NCBI GenBank assembly: GCA_002794515.1
Contig: PGTJ01000033.1
Coordinates: 1 to 14,184, forward strand
Reading direction: 5' to 3'
Source: Phototrophicales bacterium
GTDB taxonomy: Bacteria > Chloroflexota > Anaerolineae > Aggregatilineales > Phototrophicaceae
DNA length: 14,184 bases
Of this stretch, positions 6,787 through 13,487 are shown one piece after another. Each line of letters starts with the position of its first letter. The first letter of the stretch is position 1. The translations under genes were made by a program, and so were the position numbers. The notes below the pieces were generated by a model. It was not told where the DNA came from and ran no database searches. It worked only from the letters and a program-made list of their open reading frames with translations.

Positions 6787-7023
6787 ATGAGCGACTCACC
6801 TACCCCTCCCCCACAACTGGATACAAAAACTATCTCGCGTATTGGCATTTCTGGCGCAATTTTAGGTGCAATCATTATCGGTTTATTTTTGTTGTTATGG
6901 TTTGTTACGGGCGATATGGGCATGAGCAGTTTTCCGCGTTTGGTTATCTCGGTATGTATCCCCCCAACACTCATTGCCTTGATATTTGGCATCTATCTTC
7001 TGACGACCCGCCCATCGCACTGA
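6787..7023 (+). CDS. Small two-pass membrane protein of unknown function
   Basis: This is a 78-residue protein with a Pro-rich N-terminus (MSDSPTPPPQ) and two clear membrane segments (about 18-41 and 50-73), joined by a short loop GDMGMSSFPR. It resembles many small uncharacterised bacterial membrane proteins; I recognise no family. It has its own promoter-like sequence, but the ribosome-binding site is weak (GATAGG, very close to the ATG). The coding call rests on hydrophobic pattern, sensible codon use and fit between neighbours. Confidence 0.6.
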   Translation: MSDSPTPPPQLDTKTISRIGISGAILGAIIIGLFLLLWFVTGDMGMSSFPRLVISVCIPPTLIALIFGIYLLTTRPSH

Positions 7024-7047
7024 TTTGGTGTGCGTTTTGGCGAATTA

Positions 7048-7056
7048 TGTTAGAAT
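7048..7056 (+). promoter_or_regulatory. Extended -10 promoter of the AlbA_2 regulator gene
   Basis: TG-T-TAGAAT (7048-7056) is an extended -10 element 36 nt before the start codon. No good -35 hexamer is found at the usual distance, which an extended -10 can tolerate. The predicted start is near 7063, leaving about 30 nt of leader with AAGGG (7082-7086) as ribosome-binding site. Confidence 0.5.
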
Positions 7057-7092
7057 AGTAAACAATTATCGGCAGAAGCAAAAGGGCATTCG

Positions 7093-8505
7093 ATGATATA
7101 CCCTGACCTCATCACCAAAGGGCAAGGAGCGCGTGTTGCGTTCATCGAAAAAGTAGATGCCAAACAAATTGCAGAAACAATAGTCGCTTTCGCCAATAGC
7201 GAGGGTGGCACGCTCATCATTGGTCTGCAAGAGAACGGTGAATATGCACCCATTAAAGCAGATGCAGAGGGACTGGCAAAATGCTTGCAAGAAGCAGAAG
7301 AATTATTTAATCCTGCGGTGGTTGTCGGCACATGGGAAGAACTAGACACGCTAAATTGGGTCGATAGCATTCAACAAATCTCACCAGAGCAAAAATTATA
7401 TGCCCTCAAAATTCCCAGAAGCACAGAATTGCACGCATTAGATGATGGTCGAGTCCTCATCCGTAGTGGCGCAAAAAATCGCCCTCTGAGCGGGCAAGAA
7501 ATTACCCGTCTGGTGAGCGCAAAGACCAGTGGTGATTACGAGTCAGAAGTCATCCCGACTCTCACCAAAGAACATTTCAGCAAAAAATTAATCGATGCCT
7601 ACATCGAAAAACGCACAGAACGCACCAAGCGCCCACATACAGGCAATTTAGATGATTTATTACATGAGATCGGCGCACTCAACCATGAAGGCAAGCCAAC
7701 CATTTGTGGTGCATTGCTATTTTGTGAATATCCACAACAATGGATACCACAATCGAGTGTGGTATTCGCTAAATTTTTGGGCAAAACACCACGTGGCGAA
7801 AGTGGGCTGGCGGGATATATCCGTCGTGAAGAATTAACAGGCTCTTTACCACGCCTCATCGAAAGTGCATGGAATCTCATCTGGAGCGAAATGGCGGTGA
7901 GCGCCGTGGTGAAAGGCTTAGAGCGCGAAGAGACATTTGAATATCCGCAGTTTGCTGTGCGCGAGGCGATTGTCAACGCCATATGTCATCGAGATTATCG
8001 GCTCAAAGGACGGCGCATCGAAATTCGCATGTATTCAGATCGCTTAGAGGTTATATCACCCGGTGGTTTGCCGGCATTCATCACCGTAGATAATATCAAA
8101 GATGAACACTTTAGTCGTAACCCACGCCTTGTCAATGGATTATTTCAATGGGGGTATATCGAAGAATTGGGACTGGGCATAGACCGTATGATGGAAGTCA
8201 TGAAACAAGCAGGACACCCACTACCCGATTTTGATGCACACCCACATAGTTTTGCGGTAACATTGTATAATACACGCGAGAAGCAATTGCGCGTTCCCAC
8301 AGAGATCAATCGTGAACCGAATCATCGTCAAAATTTGGCATTAGAATATATCAAGAAAAATGGATCAATCACCAACCGCGAATATCGCAATATCTGTGAA
8401 GGTGTCTCTGCCGAGACACTCCGCCTTGATCTCGTTGATATGGTCGAAAGAGGCTTAATTCTCAAAGTCGGGTCTAAAAAGGGAACGTATTATATTCTAA
8501 AATAG
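7093..8505 (+). CDS. AlbA_2 domain / GHKL-type ATP-binding protein with C-terminal winged helix
   Basis: A 470-residue protein of the widespread COG2865 type, often annotated as ATP-binding protein, RecG-like helicase or transcriptional regulator. Residues 1 to about 130 are the Schlafen AlbA_2 putative nucleic-acid-binding domain, with its hallmark AFANSEGGTLIIGL at 32-45. Residues from about 285 to 395 are the HATPase_c_4 module. It has an N-box-like REAIVNAICHRDY at 290-302, ISPGGLP at 321-327, and RNPRLVNGLFQWGYIEELGLGIDRM at 342-366. Residues 411-466 look like a winged helix-turn-helix (ITNREYRNICEGVSAETLRLDLVDMVERGLI). The real cellular role of the family is poorly known. There is no helicase motor here. 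The kinase gene follows 41 nt downstream in the same direction, suggesting co-transcription. Confidence 0.88.
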   Translation: MIYPDLITKGQGARVAFIEKVDAKQIAETIVAFANSEGGTLIIGLQENGEYAPIKADAEGLAKCLQEAEELFNPAVVVGTWEELDTLNWVDSIQQISPEQKLYALKIPRSTELHALDDGRVLIRSGAKNRPLSGQEITRLVSAKTSGDYESEVIPTLTKEHFSKKLIDAYIEKRTERTKRPHTGNLDDLLHEIGALNHEGKPTICGALLFCEYPQQWIPQSSVVFAKFLGKTPRGESGLAGYIRREELTGSLPRLIESAWNLIWSEMAVSAVVKGLEREETFEYPQFAVREAIVNAICHRDYRLKGRRIEIRMYSDRLEVISPGGLPAFITVDNIKDEHFSRNPRLVNGLFQWGYIEELGLGIDRMMEVMKQAGHPLPDFDAHPHSFAVTLYNTREKQLRVPTEINREPNHRQNLALEYIKKNGSITNREYRNICEGVSAETLRLDLVDMVERGLILKVGSKKGTYYILK

Positions 8506-8546
8506 GCGCTGTGCATATCGGCACATACTTAAAGGACATTTTACAG

Positions 8547-10955
8547 ATGAGTTCAATTTTACCTATCCTGACACTTATCGCCATCGGCATCCATTTGGGA
8601 TTATTGATGCTTGCCCGCGTGCGTTTCGATTTAGATGGTGATAGATTACAACCATTCGCCATCATGACGCTGTTTTGTTGTGTGGCAATTGCGACTTATC
8701 TGTTACCCGCCGATTTGATTATCGCCGACCGTATAAGCCGTATCACATTCAGCACGCTGGCGTTTTCATCGGCATTTGTCATCTTTGGTCATATCAGCCT
8801 AAAAGACACACTCAATCAAAACACATCCAACGGGGTATTCAGACGCTGGACGCTCATCGGCGGGGTGTGGATTATCGCCATCATCATCGCCACAATCATA
8901 GACCCTGCCCCACTATTACCCCCCGTGAATTGGCTCGATTCGCTTTTCGTCGCACCATCTTTGGCACTATGGGCGATTTTGGTGGGCGGAGCAATCATCA
9001 GCAGTATCCTCACATTGGTATCGTTTTATCGCTTTTATAAAGCACGCTTGCCAGAAGTAGCAAATCGTGCCTTATTTTGGGTGATGGCATCTGCGCCGAT
9101 GTTATTCGCCCTCATCGCCGCCAGTGGTGGTAGCGATAATTTGGCAATTGTGTCGATTATTTTCAGCCTCGTTAGCGCCACAGGAACACTGTATGCGTTA
9201 GTACAACATCGTTTATTTGATATTCGTACCGCTTTTTTAATCACACTACGCTTGATGACCGCCATCGGCATTGGCGGTATACTGACACTTGGAGCATTAT
9301 ATTTATCGGCGCGAGCAGGCTTAACAACGAATGCCGAAGGGCTATTCGGGATGAGCATTTTAGCGCTGATGGTCGCCATATTATATATCCCGCTCCTGCA
9401 GATAGCCGATTGGCTTATCACCACCATCACCGCACGTAATAAACAAGATGATGCTCAAATCACACGGCAATATAGCCAATTGGTGTCGGAGATGGTCGAA
9501 TTAGAGACACTCATTCCATCAACAACCACCACACTAATGGAATTACTGCGTGTGCGTGGCTGTTGTTTGATATTGCTCAGTAACACATCTATCGAATCGA
9601 TTGATTTATTGGTGCGCCAACCCAATAGCCCAAATGACCAACGTATTGGCAAAATTTCGCTAAATAGCCCTATTTACCTCACGTTGGCGAAAGACCGCCA
9701 ACCTATCACTCAATTCGATATCGAATTTGGGCGTGATTATCGTAATATGCCCAATAGCGAACGGCAATTTTTCCGCGAGATTCAAATGAGCGCCTATGCA
9801 CCTGTCACATTAGACCAAACACTCATCGGTATATTGGGCTTCGGACCCAAAATCAACGATACCGCTTTTATGCCCTCTGACTTGGTGTTGCTCTCTACAC
9901 TCGCCCAACAAACAGGCATCGCGCTCCGGAATGCCCGTTTGGTCGAAGATTTACAACATCTGAATAAAAGTATGCGCTCGCTCAATAACACCCTTAAAAA
10001 TGCAAATGAACAATTAGAGCGGATGGATGCCGTCAAAACCGATTTTGTGACCATCGCCAGTCATGAATTGCGAACACCATTAGCACAATTGCGTGGTTAT
10101 ACCGATATCATCGATGCTCTCAATGAACAGGGTATGCTCGACCAAGACCAAACTACAACCTTAGTTGGCAACTTACGCAAAGCGACCGAACGCATGGAAG
10201 AACTAATTTCTGCTATGTTAGATGTGAGCCAATTAGATGTGGATGCAATGGACTTGCGCTTCACCGCAACATCGCCAGAAGCAATTATCAAAATGGCGAT
10301 AGAACCGCTCACCGATGCTATCAAACAACGCAAACTCACCCTCTCTGCGCGTGGTTTACGTGGATTGCCCACCCTGCCCGCCGATTTACAACGGCTCGTA
10401 CAAGCCTTCCGTAATGTGATTGTAAACGCCATCAAATTTACACCTGATAACGGTCGCATTGACATCATCGCCTCGTTACAACCTGCTACCTCTCCTGATG
10501 ATGTAGATCGTGTACTCATCCAAATTCGAGATACAGGTGTCGGCATTGATAAACGCAATTTAGAGATGATATTCAAGAAATTTTTCCGTGCATATGACCC
10601 CTCACTACATTCGACAGGAGCATACAAATTCTTGGGCGCGGGACCGGGTTTAGGTCTGACAATTGCACGCGGTGTAATTGAAGGTCATGGTGGCAAAATT
10701 TGGGCAGAGAGCGAAGGGCATAGCCTAGAGACCTTCCCTGGTGCCACATTCAATATCCTGCTCCCTGTCACTATCCAAGAAGGCACAAAACGGGTATTGT
10801 CATTTGAAGGTGCCGCCGCAGATAAAGCCTTTCAAACTGCCGAGATGACCAAAGTGCCAAAAGCATCATCTACGACCGATGATCATAACGGCTACACCAA
10901 TATTGATGCCGATACAAACATGAATTTGGATGAAGAAACAACTCCAGCAGGATAA
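8547..10955 (+). CDS. Membrane-bound sensor histidine kinase with nine TM segments and a GAF domain
   Basis: Sensor kinase, 802 residues from the ATG at 8547, which is preceded by AAAGGA (8531-8536). An in-frame GTG at 8511 would add 12 residues but has no ribosome-binding site. About nine membrane segments fill residues 1-293. A GAF-like domain covers about 310-463, ending in LSTLAQQTGIALRNARL, followed by a coiled-coil linker (464-497). The HisKA domain has phospho-acceptor His506 in IASHELRTPLAQLRGY. The ATPase domain shows the N box (FRNVIVNAIKFTP, 621-633), the G1 box (RDTGVGI, 661-667) and the G2 box (GAGPGLGLT, 697-705), so all catalytic motifs are intact. A low-complexity acidic tail follows residue 745. 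No receiver domain or response regulator is nearby, so the partner is unknown. Confidence 0.93.
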   Translation: MSSILPILTLIAIGIHLGLLMLARVRFDLDGDRLQPFAIMTLFCCVAIATYLLPADLIIADRISRITFSTLAFSSAFVIFGHISLKDTLNQNTSNGVFRRWTLIGGVWIIAIIIATIIDPAPLLPPVNWLDSLFVAPSLALWAILVGGAIISSILTLVSFYRFYKARLPEVANRALFWVMASAPMLFALIAASGGSDNLAIVSIIFSLVSATGTLYALVQHRLFDIRTAFLITLRLMTAIGIGGILTLGALYLSARAGLTTNAEGLFGMSILALMVAILYIPLLQIADWLITTITARNKQDDAQITRQYSQLVSEMVELETLIPSTTTTLMELLRVRGCCLILLSNTSIESIDLLVRQPNSPNDQRIGKISLNSPIYLTLAKDRQPITQFDIEFGRDYRNMPNSERQFFREIQMSAYAPVTLDQTLIGILGFGPKINDTAFMPSDLVLLSTLAQQTGIALRNARLVEDLQHLNKSMRSLNNTLKNANEQLERMDAVKTDFVTIASHELRTPLAQLRGYTDIIDALNEQGMLDQDQTTTLVGNLRKATERMEELISAMLDVSQLDVDAMDLRFTATSPEAIIKMAIEPLTDAIKQRKLTLSARGLRGLPTLPADLQRLVQAFRNVIVNAIKFTPDNGRIDIIASLQPATSPDDVDRVLIQIRDTGVGIDKRNLEMIFKKFFRAYDPSLHSTGAYKFLGAGPGLGLTIARGVIEGHGGKIWAESEGHSLETFPGATFNILLPVTIQEGTKRVLSFEGAAADKAFQTAEMTKVPKASSTTDDHNGYTNIDADTNMNLDEETTPAG

Positions 10956-10963
10956 AATTTTAT
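10952..10963. repeat. AT palindrome joining two convergent genes
   Basis: ATAAAATTTTAT is a perfect 12-bp palindrome containing the kinase stop (TAA, 10953-10955) and, on the other strand, the murI stop (10962-10960). Only 4 bp separate the two coding regions. I see no GC-rich bidirectional terminator here. Confidence 0.5.
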
Positions 10964-11742
10964 GCCATGACCAGCAAGTGCGCGGGATCATCGATGCCTA
11001 TTAACAGATGAAGTGCTTGCTGAAAAGCCGTTAAATCGCCCGTTGTAAAATAAGTATGTGGCGCAGTGGCAGGCGTAAAATGTTTGGGCAATACCCGCCC
11101 TACTTGCTTGGCTACAGGCAATCCGGGATCGACCAGTGTTACATGCTCGCCTGTGATATGCCGAATTTCATCTGCTAAAAATGGAAAGTGGGTACATGCT
11201 AAAACCAATTGGTCAATATTTTGCGCCAAAAGGGGTTGGATATAATCACGAATAATCGCCCGCCCCGCCTCTGTAGCAAATGTTCCCGATTCAACCAATG
11301 TCACCAGATGGGGGGCAATTTGGGTGATGACATGTGCATCCCCCGCAAATTGGCGTAATACCTTGCGATACAACAATCCATCAGCCGTTGCCTGTGTGGT
11401 CAACACACCAATCACGCCCGTTTTGCTGGCATTCACAGCAGGCTTGACGGCAGGTTCTATCCCCACAAACGGCACATCGGGATATAAATCTCGCAACGGA
11501 TATAATGCGGCGGCGCTGGCGGCATGACATGCCAACACAATGACTTCTGCACCCTGTTGGATAAAAAAATCGACAATGGGTCGCACAAAACTCAAAATTT
11601 CGGCATGATTTTTCGGTCCATAAGGGACATTTTTTTGGTCTGCCACATAAATAGTGGGGATATGTGGGTATAGGCGGTGGATTTCTCGTAACACCGAAAG
11701 TCCACCAACACCCGAATCAAATACGCCGATTTTGCCGCTCAT
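10960..11742 (-). CDS. murI: Glutamate racemase (first catalytic motif altered)
   Basis: Cytoplasmic, cofactor-independent racemase making D-glutamate for peptidoglycan, 260 residues. I start at the ATG overlapping the upstream stop (ATGA). A 32-residue upstream extension in frame lies wholly inside the neighbour and is not family-like. Landmarks are GVFDSGVGGLSV (6-17, with Asp9 and Ser10), VPYG (39-42), the first catalytic Cys72 in LACHAASAAAL, and the second catalytic Cys183 in LACTHFPF. VLTTQAT (113-119) and GIEPAVKPA (94-102) are also conserved. The first motif is normally CNTAS; here Asn and Thr are replaced by His and Ala, two residues that contact the substrate in known MurI structures. 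The overall match to MurI is otherwise good. It is the last gene of the rplS transcription unit. Confidence 0.9.
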   Translation of the reverse strand: MSGKIGVFDSGVGGLSVLREIHRLYPHIPTIYVADQKNVPYGPKNHAEILSFVRPIVDFFIQQGAEVIVLACHAASAAALYPLRDLYPDVPFVGIEPAVKPAVNASKTGVIGVLTTQATADGLLYRKVLRQFAGDAHVITQIAPHLVTLVESGTFATEAGRAIIRDYIQPLLAQNIDQLVLACTHFPFLADEIRHITGEHVTLVDPGLPVAKQVGRVLPKHFTPATAPHTYFTTGDLTAFQQALHLLIGIDDPAHLLVMA

Positions 11743-12473
11743 CGCCCATTTGATAATGATTTCTCGCGGGCGGCATCGACAAATGCTTTGAATAAGTCGC
11801 GCATTTGCGACATATCCTGTAAATCTTCTGGATGCCATTGCACCGTGAGGATAAAACGTTTATTTGGTAGTTCAGAGGCTTCAATAACACCATCTGGCGC
11901 ATATGCTGTGACTTGTACAGTATCTGCAGGTGTCATCACCGCTTGATGATGTAGGCTATTGACCCTGATTTGCTCTGTCTTGAGGATTGTTGCCAGTTTG
12001 CTGTTGGGGGCGATTTTGACATCATGTAATAAAGTGCTACGGGGCATCCCTTTTTCGATATCGTGCGTATATTGGGTGCGTAATTCCGATGGAATATCTT
12101 GGTATAATGTCCCACCCATAGCCACATTGAATACCTGATGCCCCCGACAAATACCAAACATGGGCAAGTCATCGGCGACTGCCCATTTGGCGATTTGAAT
12201 TTCGGCAATATCACGCTCACGGATGATGAGAGCGGTCTTTTCATGGGGTGTCGCACCGTAAAATTCCGGGTCAATATCGCCACCACCGGGCAATAGAACA
12301 CCATCTACCCGTTCATAAATAGCACGTAATGTTTGTGGGTCTAAATCACATGGGATGACAATTGGCAACCCACCTGCTTGGATAATCGCCTTCGCATTCG
12401 GTTCATATGCGGCGATATAGCGATTGTTATTGCGTTCAATGATAGACCCAGTGATGCCGATGAGTGGTTGCAT
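11739..12473 (-). CDS. Class I glutamine amidotransferase-like peptidase C26 (PuuD-like gamma-glutamyl hydrolase)
   Basis: A 244-residue cytoplasmic hydrolase of the gamma-glutamyl-GABA hydrolase (PuuD) group. The N-terminus IGITGS and the segment VDGVLLPGGGDIDPEFYG (57-73) are diagnostic. The nucleophile elbow FGICRGHQVFNVAMGG (106-121) gives Cys109. QWHPE (212-216) gives His214 and Glu216, completing the triad. The family cleaves gamma-glutamyl bonds and releases glutamate; the true substrate here is unknown. It begins 11 nt after rplS and its stop overlaps the murI start by ATGA, so translation of the two is coupled. Confidence 0.92.
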   Translation of the reverse strand: MQPLIGITGSIIERNNNRYIAAYEPNAKAIIQAGGLPIVIPCDLDPQTLRAIYERVDGVLLPGGGDIDPEFYGATPHEKTALIIRERDIAEIQIAKWAVADDLPMFGICRGHQVFNVAMGGTLYQDIPSELRTQYTHDIEKGMPRSTLLHDVKIAPNSKLATILKTEQIRVNSLHHQAVMTPADTVQVTAYAPDGVIEASELPNKRFILTVQWHPEDLQDMSQMRDLFKAFVDAAREKSLSNGR

Positions 12474-12484
12474 AGATAACTTTC

Positions 12485-12832
12485 TTAGTCTCTACGTTCC
12501 TTCAGGCGGGCGGCTTTACCACGTAAATCGCGCAGGTAATACAGTTGTGCGCGACGCACTTTGGCACGACGCAAAATTTCGATTTTATCTATACGGGGGC
12601 TATGGAGCAAAAAGGTACGCTCGACACCAACACCATGACTGGCAATGCGACGCACGGTAAAGCTCGCGTCATTGCCCATGCCCTTACGACGACGAATCAC
12701 CAACCCCTGAAACACCTGAATACGTTCTTTGTCACCTTCAACAATACGAACATGCACTTTGACAGTATCGCCCACGGCAACATCGGTATGTCCACGATTT
12801 TCCATAGCGAGTGATTGTAATAACTCGTTCAC
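12485..12832 (-). CDS. rplS: 50S ribosomal protein L19
   Basis: Large-subunit ribosomal protein at the 30S/50S interface, 115 residues, the normal length. Conserved blocks are GDTVKVHVRIVEGDKERIQVFQGLVI (21-46), FTVRRIASHGVGVERTFLLHSP (58-79) and the family signature RRAKVRRAQLYYLRDL (88-103). I choose the GTG at 12832 as start. It lies 8 nt downstream of GAAGGGAA (12848-12841), and the protein then begins MNELLQSL as expected. A TTG at 12850 in frame would place the start at the ribosome-binding site itself. The gene has its own strong promoter and a leader with an intrinsic terminator. It is followed by C26 and murI genes, not the usual trmD-rimM neighbourhood. Confidence 0.97.
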   Translation of the reverse strand: MNELLQSLAMENRGHTDVAVGDTVKVHVRIVEGDKERIQVFQGLVIRRRKGMGNDASFTVRRIASHGVGVERTFLLHSPRIDKIEILRRAKVRRAQLYYLRDLRGKAARLKERRD

Positions 12833-12901
12833 GATGATTATTCCCTTCAATCCAAAAAAATACGCCCCAAGTGGCGTATGAGTTGTCTCTTGATTTAGCG
12901 A
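12833..12901 (-). promoter_or_regulatory. rplS leader RNA with attenuator
   Basis: A leader of about 69 nt lies between the predicted transcription start (about 12901) and the GTG of rplS. It contains a terminator hairpin that ends only 5 nt before the ribosome-binding site. Upstream of the hairpin, GAGACAACTC can form a small 3-bp hairpin. TCAAG (about 12895-12891) can pair with CTTGG inside the terminator loop, a weak candidate antiterminator. Ribosomal protein leaders, including an L19 leader class in Firmicutes, are known; I cannot show that this belongs to that class. Confidence 0.6.
12854..12879 (-). terminator. Intrinsic terminator inside the rplS leader
   Basis: On the minus strand ATACGCC (12879-12873), loop ACTTGG and GGCGTAT (12866-12860) form a 7-bp stem directly followed by six T residues (12859-12854). 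This is a textbook Rho-independent terminator. It lies downstream of the rplS promoter and before the rplS start, so it would act as an attenuator, and also stop read-through from the Nudix gene. Confidence 0.85.
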
Positions 12902-12907
12902 ACTACA

Positions 12908-12936
12908 ATTATAACAACGCCCCCTAACAATCTCAA
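12908..12936 (-). promoter_or_regulatory. Strong sigma70-type promoter of rplS
   Basis: On the minus strand TTGAGA (12936-12931), a 17-nt spacer and a perfect TATAAT (12913-12908) form a near-consensus promoter. It starts just 6 nt past the Nudix stop codon and predicts transcription from about 12901. Confidence 0.85.
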
Positions 12937-12941
12937 GGGTT

Positions 12942-13487
12942 TTAGTGAACCCCTAACAAGCGTGCTACACGCAATATGCCAACAATCGTCTTCGCATCTT
13001 GAATATCGCCAATCTCTATTTTTTTTAGAGCATCAGCGAGGGGGATTTTTATCGTCTCGATAAATTCGTCATCATCCATTTCAAGGCGCGACTCGATCAA
13101 ATCCCGCGCCAAAAATAGGTGAATATATTCGGTGGTATATCCAGGTGCCACAAAAATCCCACCAATCGGTTCTAATTTTTGTGGTTTATACCCAGCCTCT
13201 TCTTGCAATTCGCGTTCTGCACAAACGATAGGGGCTTCATTCGGCTCAAGTGTGCCTGCAGGGATTTCGAGCATCATACGACCTGCGGCTAATCGAAATT
13301 GGCGCACCAGTATCACATTTTGTATATCATCCAATGCGACAACCGCCACCGCACCAGGGTGGGTGACGATTTCACGCAAGCTAGTCTCACCATTGGGTAA
13401 TTCAACGGTCACCAAGTCGAGTTTGACCACCCGCCCATGATATATAAGCTGGCGGTTGAGTGATTTTTCGTCTAAAACATCGCTCAT
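12942..13487 (-). CDS. Nudix hydrolase, ADP-ribose pyrophosphatase type
   Basis: A 181-residue cytoplasmic hydrolase that probably splits ADP-ribose or a related nucleotide sugar into AMP and a sugar phosphate. The complete Nudix box GX5EX7REUXEEXGU spans residues 78-100 (Gly78, Glu84, then RELQEEAGY). VRQFR (61-65), EIPAGTLE (74-81) and APGYTTE (114-120), with Pro115 at the spacing seen in ADP-ribose pyrophosphatases, support this subgroup. Its ATG overlaps the stop of the LysM gene as ATGA, and no separate ribosome-binding site is visible, so it is probably translationally coupled. A short GGGTT/AACCC hairpin overlaps its stop codon. Confidence 0.93.
   Translation of the reverse strand: MSDVLDEKSLNRQLIYHGRVVKLDLVTVELPNGETSLREIVTHPGAVAVVALDDIQNVILVRQFRLAAGRMMLEIPAGTLEPNEAPIVCAERELQEEAGYKPQKLEPIGGIFVAPGYTTEYIHLFLARDLIESRLEMDDDEFIETIKIPLADALKKIEIGDIQDAKTIVGILRVARLLGVH

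Noticed and set aside
8511..8546. GTG start adding 12 residues to the kinase
   Set aside because: No ribosome-binding site in front of it, while AAAGGA precedes the ATG at 8547.
10097..10627. Minus-strand open frame of 176 codons inside the kinase gene
   Set aside because: Antisense to the HisKA/ATPase coding region, whose motifs are intact; the translation is Ser/Arg-rich with no recognisable domain.
11743..11838. 32-residue upstream extension of MurI
   Set aside because: It overlaps the C26 gene by about 100 bp, and MurI proteins begin just before the GVFDSGVGG motif; the ATGA overlap gives a natural start.
12424..12814. Plus-strand frames across the rplS and C26 region
   Set aside because: They are antisense to the unmistakable L19 and C26 sequences and show no domain features.
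12833..12850. TTG start for rplS six codons upstream
   Set aside because: It coincides with the GAAGGG ribosome-binding site that serves the GTG at 12832, and L19 normally starts at that point.
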